Positions 31,800-41,129 of a DNA stretch of 64,000 bases are shown piece by piece. The position numbers and the translations under genes are program-made. The notes below the pieces were generated by a model, which was not told where the DNA came from, ran no database searches, and saw only the letters and a list, made by a program, of their open reading frames with translations. Origin of the DNA: JALEFZ01 sp038527485 (GTDB lineage Bacteria > Bacteroidota > Bacteroidia > J057); the NCBI GenBank assembly GCA_038527485.1, contig JBCBFT010000017.1, positions 1 to 64,000 of the forward strand, in the 5' to 3' direction. How positions within the stretch are numbered: the stretch's first letter is position 1; each line of letters opens with the position of its first letter.

Positions 31800-32849
31800 A
31801 TGTCTCAGCATCAGAAAATCATTCTTCTTCTGCTCATACTCACGTTACCCATTGCTGCTTTGGTTGCGTGTGGTACAGGTGCCGCATCGATTGCACCAAA
31901 GGAGTTGATCTCTATGTTGGGACATCGCTTGGGATGGGTGTCTGAGCCTACTTTTTCTGCCTCTCAAGCAGCCATTGTTAGTATTATACGATTGCCTCGC
32001 GTCCTCATGAGTCTTCTTGTGGGGGCGACTTTGGCAATTTGTGGGACGGCCATGCAGGGCTTGTTTCGAAATCCTTTGGCTGATCCTTCCCTGATAGGCG
32101 TCTCGACAGGGGCTACCCTGTCAGCTGCGCTTGCCATTGTGATCCTCGGACCTATGTTGACACATGCAGAGGCTGAATGGGGCGTGCCACTCTTGCCAGT
32201 AGTAACATTTGGAGGCGCAGTACTGAGTACCTTCTTGATCTTTGGCCTAGCTAGCGATAGAAGAGGGACCAATGTCGCCACGATGCTCCTAGCAGGCATC
32301 GCTATCAACGCGCTGGCAGGTGCAGGCGTAGGACTATTGACCTACCTCGCCGATGATGAGCAGTTGAGAACCTTAACCTTTTGGACCTTGGGAAGTCTGG
32401 GAGGAATCAATTGGCAATCAGTCGTATGGATGGGAGGTTCACTTTTTATCGTATTGGCCCTCCTCCTCCCCATGAGTAAATATTTTAATGCACTTACACT
32501 GGGAGAACAAGAAGCACATTATCTAGGGGTACCTGTAGAGCAACTCAAACAACGCGTGATATTGGCTACAGGATTAGGTATAGGTTGTACAGTCGCATTT
32601 TGTGGTGTCATAGGTTTCGTTGGTCTAGTCATTCCACATCTACTGCGTTTGGTAGGAGGGGGCCAGCATCGATATTTACTACCTGCATCAGCCTTGGGAG
32701 GGAGCTTGATTTTATGTCTATCAGATACGGTCAGTAGGACTTTGGTGGCGCCCGCCGAACTACCCATTGGTATTGTAACGGCGATTATTGGAGCACCTGT
32801 ATTTCTGCTGTTGCTTTTTCAACAAAATAAAAGGGGGCAAAATGCTTGA
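31800..32849 (+). CDS. hmuU: Heme ABC transporter permease (FecCD family)
   Basis: A 349-residue inner-membrane protein with about ten transmembrane helices. The FecCD signature RLPRVLMSLLVGATLA and MQGLFRNPLADPSLIG lies near residues 62-100. GVIGFVGLVIPHLLR near 270 is the cytoplasmic coupling helix that contacts the ATPase. It forms the channel for heme import with HmuV. Its stop overlaps the hmuV start by 8 nt. Confidence 0.93.
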   Translation: MSQHQKIILLLLILTLPIAALVACGTGAASIAPKELISMLGHRLGWVSEPTFSASQAAIVSIIRLPRVLMSLLVGATLAICGTAMQGLFRNPLADPSLIGVSTGATLSAALAIVILGPMLTHAEAEWGVPLLPVVTFGGAVLSTFLIFGLASDRRGTNVATMLLAGIAINALAGAGVGLLTYLADDEQLRTLTFWTLGSLGGINWQSVVWMGGSLFIVLALLLPMSKYFNALTLGEQEAHYLGVPVEQLKQRVILATGLGIGCTVAFCGVIGFVGLVIPHLLRLVGGGQHRYLLPASALGGSLILCLSDTVSRTLVAPAELPIGIVTAIIGAPVFLLLLFQQNKRGQNA

Positions 32850-33711
32850 TATTCAGGGTGTAGGGTATCGGATAGGAAAGAAAGAAATTCTTCATTCTAT
32901 CACCTTTACAGGTGTTCCTGGAAGTGTGATGGGCATCATTGGTCCTAATGGAGCAGGAAAATCCACGCTGCTGCGTCTGATCGCAGGTGACAGTGCCCCA
33001 AGTAGTGGCCACATATCATGGAAACAACAAAATATTCAGGCTTGGAAGCCCCAGATTTTTGCCAAAGAGCGAGCGGTCTTGACGCAGCAGACGCAGCTTA
33101 GCCAAGATTTTCTCGTCAAAGATGTCGTGATGATGGGACGATACCCACATTTTGGCCGCTTTCCTAAGCCTGAAGATTTGCAGATTGTGGAGAAGACGAT
33201 GCAACAGACAGACATTAGCGGCTTTGCAGAGGCATCATATGGGCGGCTTTCAGGAGGAGAAAAGCAGCGCGTCCAATTAGCAAGAGCGCTGGCCCAAATC
33301 TCAGGAGGAGAAGCACCCTGTCTACTACTACTAGACGAACCGCTGAATAATCTAGATATACGCTACCAGCACAGCATCATGAAAGAAGCGCGAAACATTG
33401 CCGCTGAAGGGCATATGGTAGTGATCGTGCTGCACGATATCAATCTAGCTAGTCGGTACGTCGATGAGCTCCTACTCCTGGGCCAAGGCAAACTCAAAGC
33501 AAAGGGAACACCTCAAGAGGTCCTAACACCTAAAACCTTAACTGAAATTTTTCAGATTCATACAGAAGTAATTACTACTCCAGAGGCAGGCCATCCTGTC
33601 GTCGTCTTTGGAGATCCTATTGTTCAATCAAATCATATTCCGAAACGAGATGGAAATGACACAACCCTCACTCAAGGATCGCTGGGAGGCACTCAAATCC
33701 GAACAGCCTAA
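32842..33711 (+). CDS. hmuV: Heme ABC transporter ATP-binding protein
   Basis: A 289-residue ABC ATPase. Walker A is IGPNGAGKST (near residue 34), the signature LSGGEKQRVQLARAL (near 136), Walker B CLLLLDEPLNNLD (near 160) and the switch His VIVLHDINLA (near 195). I start at the ATG at 32842 overlapping the permease stop; an upstream in-frame start reads back into hmuU. The 3' end overlaps hmuS by about 60 nt, an unusually long overlap, with the C-terminal tail of HmuV encoded in another frame of the hmuS start region. Confidence 0.92.
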   Translation: MLDIQGVGYRIGKKEILHSITFTGVPGSVMGIIGPNGAGKSTLLRLIAGDSAPSSGHISWKQQNIQAWKPQIFAKERAVLTQQTQLSQDFLVKDVVMMGRYPHFGRFPKPEDLQIVEKTMQQTDISGFAEASYGRLSGGEKQRVQLARALAQISGGEAPCLLLLDEPLNNLDIRYQHSIMKEARNIAAEGHMVVIVLHDINLASRYVDELLLLGQGKLKAKGTPQEVLTPKTLTEIFQIHTEVITTPEAGHPVVVFGDPIVQSNHIPKRDGNDTTLTQGSLGGTQIRTA

Positions 33712-34693
33712 ACTCCGTATCCGAAATGCCGCCGACCAACTAGGCGTAAGCGAAGTCGAACTACTCGCCACGCAGTGTGGAGGCGATGTAACCCGACTAA
33801 GACCCGCGTTTACAGAAATCCTTACGCGCGTACAAGAACTAGACAAGGTCATGGCATTGACCCGTAACGAAGAAGTTGTTCATGAACGCAAGGGCGTCTA
33901 TTTGAATCCTTCCCTTAGCAATCCCCATGTGGGCTTGTTTGTTGGGGAAGACATTGATCTTCGCATTTTCTTCAAGCCTTGGGCATCTGCTTATGCGGTA
34001 AAGTCAAAGATGGGGGACAAACATCGATATAGTCTACAGTTCTTTGCCAAGGATGGTCAGGCTATACATAAAATTTTCCTTACGCCGCATTCTGATCCTT
34101 TTGCTTACCAAAAGCTTGTCGAGGATTTTGAGTCAAATGATCAGTCTCCTATTCAGGAAGTTACGCCTTGGCCATCAGATGATCCCGAACAGCCCGATGA
34201 GGCAATTGAAGTCGAAAGCTTCCGCGAAGGATGGATTAATCTCAAGGATACACACGACTTTTTTGGACTCGTCCGCAAGCATAAGCTCAGCCGTATCCAG
34301 GCACTAAGACTAGCGCCCAAAGGCAACTATGCCGTCAAAGTGGACAATGATGCGCTCAGACGGATCATTACACTGGCTTCAGAGCGCCAAGTACCTATCA
34401 TGGTATTTGTTGGAAATAAAGGGATGATTCAGATTCATACAGGCCCTGTCAAGAAACTAATGGACTACGAGAATTGGTTCAATGTGCTAGATCCTAACTT
34501 CAATCTCCATGTGAATGAGACGAAGATTGCTCAAAGCTGGGTCGTAAGGAAGCCTACGACCGATGGTGTTGTCACGGCACTCGAGTGTTTCAATGAAGAG
34601 GGCAAGCAGATTGTGCAACTATTTGGGAAGCGGAAACCTGGAATACCAGAATTAACAGAGTGGCAGGACATTGTCGCCTCAGTAGAAGGTTAG
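33650..34693 (+). CDS. hmuS: Heme-degrading/heme-carrier factor HmuS (HemS/ChuS family)
   Basis: A 347-residue cytoplasmic protein with the duplicated HemS fold. The N-terminal half has VMALTRNEEVVHERKG and HVGLFVGEDIDLRIFF near residues 76-110. The C-terminal half ends FNLHVNETKIAQSWVVRKP and VQLFGKRKPG. Family members bind incoming heme and either release its iron or pass it on. A start at 33656 is also possible. The first about 60 nt overlap hmuV in another frame. Confidence 0.9.
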   Translation: MEMTQPSLKDRWEALKSEQPKLRIRNAADQLGVSEVELLATQCGGDVTRLRPAFTEILTRVQELDKVMALTRNEEVVHERKGVYLNPSLSNPHVGLFVGEDIDLRIFFKPWASAYAVKSKMGDKHRYSLQFFAKDGQAIHKIFLTPHSDPFAYQKLVEDFESNDQSPIQEVTPWPSDDPEQPDEAIEVESFREGWINLKDTHDFFGLVRKHKLSRIQALRLAPKGNYAVKVDNDALRRIITLASERQVPIMVFVGNKGMIQIHTGPVKKLMDYENWFNVLDPNFNLHVNETKIAQSWVVRKPTTDGVVTALECFNEEGKQIVQLFGKRKPGIPELTEWQDIVASVEG

Positions 34694-34737
34694 TCATTGA
34701 TCCTGACACGCATATTTATATAAAACAATGATCCACT

Positions 34738-35067
34738 ATGCAAAACCTGAGAGTACTACATAAAAGCTCGCTAGGCTATATCATGCATTGTCCTTGCTGC
34801 AATGGATTCTACCTTGGTTATGGAGTTATCGGACTCAAGATGACCAAGGAGGAAATATTGAGCTTTACACATGAGTTGGAACGCAGACTGAATCAATGGA
34901 AAGCGCGAATTGACCCATTAGAGAAGTCCTTTTTCTTCTCTACGCCGACGGAAGAGGTGAAAATAATCCTTTGCTACAAGGAAATGGATCAATGGTATCA
35001 AATGCTTGCCAATGGATTGTTGCTTTTAGAGGTAGAACAAGTGATGGAAGATGATGAGCACATATAA
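34738..35067 (+). CDS. Small CxxC protein of the heme locus
   Basis: A 109-residue cytoplasmic protein that I cannot assign firmly. Near the N-terminus IMHCPCCNGFYLGYG holds a C-x-C-C cluster that could bind metal or heme. The central part is helical with charged residues (EEILSFTHELERRLNQW), and the C-terminus is acidic. It lies between hmuS and the receptor gene, and its stop overlaps the receptor start by 17 nt, so it is co-expressed with heme uptake genes. A role in heme or iron handling is inferred from context only. Confidence 0.65.
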   Translation: MQNLRVLHKSSLGYIMHCPCCNGFYLGYGVIGLKMTKEEILSFTHELERRLNQWKARIDPLEKSFFFSTPTEEVKIILCYKEMDQWYQMLANGLLLLEVEQVMEDDEHI

Positions 35068-37117
35068 GCATATCATAATCAGGGGCGTCATCAGCTGTAT
35101 GATGTGTATTTGCTTCTACTTTGAGACAGTAGGGCAGGAACGTGCGCAAACCTATGGGCTAGACTCCGTGATCATCACGGGACAGTATACTCCCCAAACA
35201 GCCGAGAAAGCGATTCATGCCATCCGAACCATTTCTTCAGAGAAAATCAACCGAATGGCAGCGGTCAACTTGGGAGATGTGTTGTCCAATGAGCTGAATA
35301 TCCGTCTTTCTCAGGACAATATTTTGGGTCAAAGTTTGAGTATTCAGGGACTTTCGGGAGAAAATGTCAAGATCCTAATCGATGGTGTGCCTGTGATCGG
35401 TCGCCAAAATGGAAACATCGACCTGGGGCAGCTCAATCTGCTAGGAATCGAACGGATTGAGATTGTCGAAGGACCCTTGAGTGTGAATTATGGGACCCAA
35501 GCACTGGCTGGAACGATCAACTTGATCACGAAGAAACCACGCAAGGCAGGCGTATCGGTGCAAGCAGATGTCTATGGAGAACAAAGAGGCACGATCAATA
35601 CACAGGCATTGATTCAGATGAAGCAGAAACGGCATAGTGGGAGTTTTTCTCTTGCGAGAAACTTCTTCGATGGTTGGCATCATACGGAGGGGGCTTGGCC
35701 TTCACTAGATCAGAGAGTGGCGGATGCTATGCGTTTTCAGTCATGGAAGCCTCGAACACAGCTATTTGGGCGCCTACAGTATCACTATGCGCTGCCAGCG
35801 CTTAAATTGAGTTATCGCCTTTCTCTTTTTGATGAGATGATCCTGAATCGGGGACTGCCTCGCTTACCTTACCAAGAAATTGCCTTTGATGATACCTACC
35901 ACACCCAGAGGATGGATCACTCGGTCTCAGCTGTAGGGAAGCTAGGAGATCATATTCGCATCAATGGGGTAGCAGGGTACAACTTATTCAGGAGACAGTC
36001 CAATACTTATCGCAAAGATCTGACGACACTTGAACAATCGTTGCTAGATGTAGCGGGTGAGCAGGATACGACGGGCTTTGAACTTTGGATGAGTAGAAGC
36101 AGTTTCATTATCCCGAAAGTAAAAGAAAATCTTGCGGTAGAGGTTGGCTATGATGTGAGTCAAGAGATTGCCCAAGGTCAACGAATCGAAAATAGGATAC
36201 AATCCTTAGGAGACTATGCGCTTTTTGCGACAGCGGAGTGGAAGCCCGTCTCTTGGCTACAGCTAAGACCTGGTGTTCGCATGGCGTACAACACTGCATA
36301 CGAAGCTCCCATCGTACCCTCTCTCAATGCCAAAGCGGCATGGGGAGATTGGGCACTCCGTGCATCCTACGCGCGTGGTTTTCGTGCTCCTTCACTCAAA
36401 GAGCTCTATTTCTATTTTGTAGACATCAACCACAACATCGTCGGCAATCCAGATTTGAAAGCGGAGTATTCACATAGCTACGCCCTCAATCTGAGATACA
36501 AAAAGCTGACAGCAGGGCAGAAGCTTTGGCGATTCGAGTGGAGTAGCTTTTACAATGACCTCCAGAATCGGATCACATTGGCCGAAATCAACAGCCCACA
36601 GTTTACCTATGTAAACATCGGGAAGTTTCGAAGCGTCGGCTCCTCTTTGAAAGCCAGTCTGCGTACCGCGCGGATCACCTCTCAGGTAGGATTGAACTAT
36701 ATTGGCCGCTACAACCAGCTTTCAATTGAAGACGATATTCCCACCTTTAGTTTTACCCCTGAGGTGACAGGAAACGTTTCTTACCATTGGTCCAACGCTA
36801 CCAGTATTTCTCTCTTTTATAAATATCAGGGAAAACTTCCAGGCTTCAGGCTAGATCCAGATGGTGAACTTCAGGCATCCTTTATCCAAGCGTATCAACT
36901 ATTGGATTTGACTTTGCAACGAAATTTTTTGGATGATCGTTTGGGGGTGAGCTTGGGAGCCAAAAATCTCTTCAACATTACCAATATCGCCGCCCAACTA
37001 GCCACAGGTGTCCATAGTGGCAATACGGGACAAGTTGCCGTCGGTACAGGACGCAACCTTTTCTTCAAACTAACATATCAGCTTTCTCCCAGTACCTCTA
37101 ATTCCTCACTACGATGA
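35051..37117 (+). CDS. hmuR: TonB-dependent heme receptor
   Basis: A 688-residue outer-membrane receptor without a CarboxypepD domain. The signal peptide is about residues 1-28. The plug (about 35-155) includes DSVIITGQYTPQ, SIQGLSGENVKILIDGVPV and YGTQALAGTINLITKKP. The barrel includes YARGFRAPSLKELY and NPDLKAEYSHSYAL, the FRAP and NPxLxxE motifs of heme/siderophore receptors. It ends FFKLTYQLSPSTSN. The stop overlaps the HmuY lipoprotein start by 4 nt (ATGA). It would transport heme delivered by HmuY across the outer membrane. Confidence 0.88.
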   Translation: MMSTYKHIIIRGVISCMMCICFYFETVGQERAQTYGLDSVIITGQYTPQTAEKAIHAIRTISSEKINRMAAVNLGDVLSNELNIRLSQDNILGQSLSIQGLSGENVKILIDGVPVIGRQNGNIDLGQLNLLGIERIEIVEGPLSVNYGTQALAGTINLITKKPRKAGVSVQADVYGEQRGTINTQALIQMKQKRHSGSFSLARNFFDGWHHTEGAWPSLDQRVADAMRFQSWKPRTQLFGRLQYHYALPALKLSYRLSLFDEMILNRGLPRLPYQEIAFDDTYHTQRMDHSVSAVGKLGDHIRINGVAGYNLFRRQSNTYRKDLTTLEQSLLDVAGEQDTTGFELWMSRSSFIIPKVKENLAVEVGYDVSQEIAQGQRIENRIQSLGDYALFATAEWKPVSWLQLRPGVRMAYNTAYEAPIVPSLNAKAAWGDWALRASYARGFRAPSLKELYFYFVDINHNIVGNPDLKAEYSHSYALNLRYKKLTAGQKLWRFEWSSFYNDLQNRITLAEINSPQFTYVNIGKFRSVGSSLKASLRTARITSQVGLNYIGRYNQLSIEDDIPTFSFTPEVTGNVSYHWSNATSISLFYKYQGKLPGFRLDPDGELQASFIQAYQLLDLTLQRNFLDDRLGVSLGAKNLFNITNIAAQLATGVHSGNTGQVAVGTGRNLFFKLTYQLSPSTSNSSLR

Positions 37118-38070
37118 ATAGAATATATCTGCTCATGTTGACCCTTCTCTTCGTAGGCTGTCTACGAGAAGAACTACCTGTCGAACCTACACCCAGAGGA
37201 GATGCTGTACTCGCCTCTGTCAATATGCAAGTGAACTATGACGATCAGATCTGGTATGACCTGGGTACACAGCGCGTAGTAGCCCTACACCCTAGGATAT
37301 CATGGGATATCGGATTGGGAAGTAGCGATACCGCAGACATCATCACCCTTAATACAAGCTGTGTGATGCAGGCTGCCATTACAACTGAGACGGATTTTGA
37401 TGCGGTTACAAGTGTAGGCGACTTTTCATTTTATCCCGACCATCCTACAGGTAATATCGACAGTCTGGCCATCAGGGGAGATTGGGTAGGAAAAGTCATT
37501 CTCCTGGATCTAGGCTATACAGCAAGTGGAAGACCAAGAGGAAAAAGGAAAATCCAGTTTTTAGAGGTGAATAAGCAGTTTTATCGTTTTCAATATGCCA
37601 ATTTGGATGGAAGTGACCGAAAGGAAGAAACAGTTGAAAGGGACCCAACCTATAATTTTCAGACGTATTCTTTCATTTCTCAAGGAATATATCAAGTCGA
37701 ACCTCCCAAGGAAGATTATGATTTGTGTTTCACAACCTACACACATTTATTCTACGACCCTTACCTCCCTTATCTCGTAAATGGTGTCTTGATGAACTGG
37801 CATAATACCGCTGCTTGGTCAGATACCACCTACAGCTTTGAGGAGATCGACCGTAGCCTCGCACAGAGTTTGCTCCTCGATGACCAGCAAGACATCATAG
37901 GATACGATTGGAAGACCTTTAGTTTTGCCAATAATGGTTTTACCATGGATCCTCGCAAAGTCTATGTCATCCAAGATGCAGAGGGATTCTTATTCAAACT
38001 TAGATTTACTGACTTTTATAATGAAGATAAGGAGAAAGGGAATCCGACTTTTTCCTTTCAGAAACTGTAG
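37114..38070 (+). CDS. hmuY: HmuY-family heme-binding lipoprotein
   Basis: A 318-residue lipoprotein; the lipobox FVGC places the acylated Cys near residue 16. HmuY features are QIWYDLGTQRV near the start, SWDIGLGSS (about 62-70), DYDLCFTTYTHLFYD near 208 and IGYDWKTFSF near 262, ending in a KLRFTDFY strand. It would bind heme at the cell surface and pass it to the coupled receptor HmuR. It lacks the T9SS tail of the related protein at 29493, so the locus encodes one lipidated and one T9SS-exported form. Confidence 0.85.
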   Translation: MNRIYLLMLTLLFVGCLREELPVEPTPRGDAVLASVNMQVNYDDQIWYDLGTQRVVALHPRISWDIGLGSSDTADIITLNTSCVMQAAITTETDFDAVTSVGDFSFYPDHPTGNIDSLAIRGDWVGKVILLDLGYTASGRPRGKRKIQFLEVNKQFYRFQYANLDGSDRKEETVERDPTYNFQTYSFISQGIYQVEPPKEDYDLCFTTYTHLFYDPYLPYLVNGVLMNWHNTAAWSDTTYSFEEIDRSLAQSLLLDDQQDIIGYDWKTFSFANNGFTMDPRKVYVIQDAEGFLFKLRFTDFYNEDKEKGNPTFSFQKL

Positions 38071-38442
38071 TCACATGGTAGAAAGTGAATGTAAGAGTTC
38101 ATTTCTGCGTAATGGGGTAAGCATATTCTTGCAGGTAAAAACTCAAATGGGTCTATATATATGAGATTATTTTCATATTATATATCTGAATTATGGCATC
38201 TCATACCATATGTTAGGTATGCCAAATACCCTACTTTAGGGAGTGTCATAAAGAGTAGACAAATCTATCCTTTTGTTGATGCCTAAACTTAGGTATTCAG
38301 CCTGCTTGCCTTTGGGTAATTTGAAAATAGTATTTGCTATTGCATCCCATGTAAGACTTATTTGTATCCAGTCTAAATAACCCTTTACCTATCGTATTTA
38401 GGCTTCTCTTTATTAAAGACACTAAACTAACCAAACACGTTA
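38071..38442. promoter_or_regulatory. Regulatory region of the imelysin operon with three candidate iron operators
   Basis: There is no gene in this 370-bp gap. Three 16-bp palindromic sites match those before the heme locus: TACCATATGTTAGGTA (38204-38219), TACCCTACTTTAGGGA (38227-38242) and TGCCTAAACTTAGGTA (38280-38295). Start-to-start distances are 23 and 53 bp, the reverse of the 54 and 23 bp order upstream of 29493. A further imperfect inverted repeat, TTATTTG/CTAAATAA, lies around 38358-38382. Confidence 0.6.
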
Positions 38443-39642
38443 ATGAAGTTTTTCTCATTGAAACTGATATGTGCAGCACTTGCTGTTGCATTGGTTGCTA
38501 CTGGCTGTAACCGCGAGCCAGAAGATCCAGAAGAAACAAATGTAGAGCTCAAGCAAAGCATCATTGAAACATATGCAGAGATTGTCTACGCTAACTATCA
38601 GGATTCTTACGACAAAGCCGTAGAGATGAAAGATGCGATTGATGCTTTCGTTGCAGATCCTGAAAATGTAGAAAAGTTCGAATTAGCTAAGCAAGCATGG
38701 CTAGACGCTCGTGAGCCTTATGGGCAGACAGAAGCTTTCCGTTTTGCGAGTGGCCCTATCGATGATGAAGATGGACCCGAAGGCCTGATGAATGCGTGGC
38801 CTATGGACGAGTCTTATGTAGACTACGTAGAAGGGAATGCCAATGCAGGTATCATCAATGATCCTACAAACCATCCTACGCTAGACAAGGCGTATCTTGA
38901 ATCATTGAATGAAGTAGGTGGGGAAGAAAACGTCGCCATTGGTTATCATGCGATCGAATTTTTGCTATGGGGCCAGGATAATACCTCTCCTTCTGACTTG
39001 AAGCCAGGACAGCGTCCCAATACGGACTTTGTCGACAATGGGACAGCACCTAACGCCGATCGTCGTCGTCAGTACTTAGCTGTATGTGCTGACTTGCTAC
39101 TGGATCACCTTCAGAGCCTACTTGATGAGTGGAAGCCCAACGGTTCCTACCGTACAACCTTCCTTGCACTAGAAACAGATGTCGCTCTCAGCAATATCCT
39201 TACAGGTATTGGTGTACTTTCAAAGTCAGAGTTGGCAGGTGAGCGTATCTTCACCGCTTATGACAACCAGGATCAGGAAGACGAGCACTCTTGCTTTGCT
39301 GACAATACACACAGAGACACTCGTTTGAATGCAATCGGTATCCGCAACGTTTACACAGGATGCTATATTCGCACAGATGGAATCTCTAAGATCACAGGTG
39401 CTTCTTTCTCAGACTTGATGGAAGTGATGGATCCTACATTCAGTAAGCAAGTGATTGATAATATGAATACTGCCATGGCTGCTGTTGAAGCTACAGCGAT
39501 TCCATTTGACTTTGCCATCTCTGATGCAGGTACAAGACCCGCTGTACTATCTTCTGTCAACGCGCTGCAAACTTTTGGAGATGATATTGCCGAAGTAGGG
39601 AAAAAACTAGACTTGACGATCAACACAGACCTACCTGAGTAA
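38443..39642 (+). CDS. Imelysin-family (IrpA/M75) iron-regulated lipoprotein
   Basis: A 399-residue protein with a lipoprotein signal (lipobox VATGC, Cys near 22). It carries the imelysin hallmark GYHAIEFLLWGQD near residue 168, the GxHxxE motif of the M75 family. The N-terminal part has AKQAWLDAREPYGQTEAFRF, a typical imelysin helix with acidic residues. Members are iron-induced envelope proteins thought to bind iron or heme; peptidase activity is not established. It is the first gene of an imelysin / di-heme oxidoreductase / imelysin / HTTM operon. A hairpin with weak T-run after it may attenuate downstream expression. Confidence 0.92.
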   Translation: MKFFSLKLICAALAVALVATGCNREPEDPEETNVELKQSIIETYAEIVYANYQDSYDKAVEMKDAIDAFVADPENVEKFELAKQAWLDAREPYGQTEAFRFASGPIDDEDGPEGLMNAWPMDESYVDYVEGNANAGIINDPTNHPTLDKAYLESLNEVGGEENVAIGYHAIEFLLWGQDNTSPSDLKPGQRPNTDFVDNGTAPNADRRRQYLAVCADLLLDHLQSLLDEWKPNGSYRTTFLALETDVALSNILTGIGVLSKSELAGERIFTAYDNQDQEDEHSCFADNTHRDTRLNAIGIRNVYTGCYIRTDGISKITGASFSDLMEVMDPTFSKQVIDNMNTAMAAVEATAIPFDFAISDAGTRPAVLSSVNALQTFGDDIAEVGKKLDLTINTDLPE

Positions 39643-39693
39643 AGTCATTGTCTTAAAGGATAAATTACAGTTGATTTATTGATGCAAATCTGA

Positions 39694-39727
39694 CCCGAGC
39701 CTATGTAATGTAGGCCTCGGGCCATTT
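39694..39727 (+). terminator. Hairpin between the imelysin and di-heme oxidoreductase genes
   Basis: CCCGAGCCT (39694-39702) pairs with AGGCCTCGGG (39712-39721) with a one-base bulge, followed by CCATTTT. It probably acts as a partial terminator or mRNA stabiliser inside the operon. Confidence 0.6.
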
Positions 39728-39740
39728 TAATCTCGTACCT

Positions 39741-41129
39741 ATGCATTCGACATATCGATTTCTATATATAATTGGGTTATTGGCATGGCTAGGCTGTAGT
39801 AGGGAATCCATGATTCCTGAGGCAGAGGTGGGGGAAGAACTTTCTGGTGGACAAGCGACCATTTTCGATGTATCTCCCAATGCATTTGGTTTTCAGGCTC
39901 CAGGTGTGACGAATGAGCAAGGGCTCCTGTTCTTTGTTGGAAATTCATTTTTCAACCAAAACTGGGTGAGTTCGCCTGCTTCTACTACCGCACGTGATGG
40001 CTTAGGCCCTTACTACAACGCGCGCTCTTGCGCTGCTTGCCACTTCAAAGATGGTCGAGGAAGACCACCAAGATTTCAAGGATCTCTAGGCGAAGGATTA
40101 CTGTTGAGATTGAGTGTGCCTGGAAGAGGAGTCAATGGAGAACCTTTACCCGAACCTAATTATGGCACACAGCTACAAGATCAGGCACTATTAGGACTGA
40201 CTCGTGAGGGAGGATACTTGATTGATCATGAGGAAATCACAGGAACCTACTCAGATGGTACTTCCTATACCCTACAAAAGCCTATTTATAGATTTACAGA
40301 GCTTACCTATGGTCCAATGGTAGGAGAGGTACAAATTTCTCCAAGGGTGGGACCTCCCATCACTGGATTGGGCCTACTTGAGGCAGTTCCCGAGGCAACG
40401 TTACTCGCTTTGGCAGACGAAAACGACGTAGACAATGATGGCATCTCTGGTCGTCCTAATTATGTCTGGGACAGGATCGAAGGGAAGAGGACTATGGGAA
40501 GGTTTGGATGGAAAGCGAATCAATCCAACCTGAGGCACCAAACAGCTGAGGCATTTGCAGGCGATGTAGGAATAAAGACGACCTATTTTCCCGAAGACAA
40601 TTGTCGAGGAGATGCCTGTGATCCTATTTTTGATGGTGGTTCGCCTGAGATTGATGATGACGATTTAGAAAAAGTCGTTTTATATGTTTCGACGCTGGCA
40701 GTTCCTGCTAGGCGAGACTGGGAGGATATTGATGTATTATCTGGTAAGCAGCTTTTTGAGCAAGTAGGATGTACAGGCTGTCATATTCCCCAACTACAGA
40801 CAGGAAAGCATCCGACCTTTGATGCTTTGTCAAACCAAACCATTCGTCCTTATACGGACTTATTGCTTCATGATATGGGAGAGGCACTAGCTGATAACAG
40901 GGAAGATTATGAAGCCACAGGACGTGAATGGCGTACGCCTCCTCTTTGGGGAATCGGACTTGTGGAAACCGTCAATGGTCATACATTCTTTTTGCATGAT
41001 GGTCGTGCAAGAAATCTAGAAGAAGCTATTTTGTGGCACGGAGGAGAAGGAGAGGCTTCCAAAGAGGCATTTAAGGCCCTCAGTACGACACAAAGAGCAC
41101 AAATTATTACATTTCTGGAATCGTTATGA
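39741..41129 (+). CDS. Di-heme oxidoreductase family protein (DUF1111)
   Basis: A 462-residue lipoprotein (lipobox WLGC, near residue 18). Two c-type heme sites are visible, ARSCAACHFKDGRGRPP near residue 96 and VGCTGCHIPQ near 345. Around them are segments typical of the thiol-oxidoreductase-like DUF1111 family (MGRFGWKANQSNLRHQ, RTPPLWGIGL and FFLHDGRARNLEEAI). It is a periplasmic electron-transfer protein. It is flanked by imelysin genes and its stop overlaps the second imelysin start by 4 nt, matching a conserved iron-regulated gene arrangement. Confidence 0.92.
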   Translation: MHSTYRFLYIIGLLAWLGCSRESMIPEAEVGEELSGGQATIFDVSPNAFGFQAPGVTNEQGLLFFVGNSFFNQNWVSSPASTTARDGLGPYYNARSCAACHFKDGRGRPPRFQGSLGEGLLLRLSVPGRGVNGEPLPEPNYGTQLQDQALLGLTREGGYLIDHEEITGTYSDGTSYTLQKPIYRFTELTYGPMVGEVQISPRVGPPITGLGLLEAVPEATLLALADENDVDNDGISGRPNYVWDRIEGKRTMGRFGWKANQSNLRHQTAEAFAGDVGIKTTYFPEDNCRGDACDPIFDGGSPEIDDDDLEKVVLYVSTLAVPARRDWEDIDVLSGKQLFEQVGCTGCHIPQLQTGKHPTFDALSNQTIRPYTDLLLHDMGEALADNREDYEATGREWRTPPLWGIGLVETVNGHTFFLHDGRARNLEEAILWHGGEGEASKEAFKALSTTQRAQIITFLESL

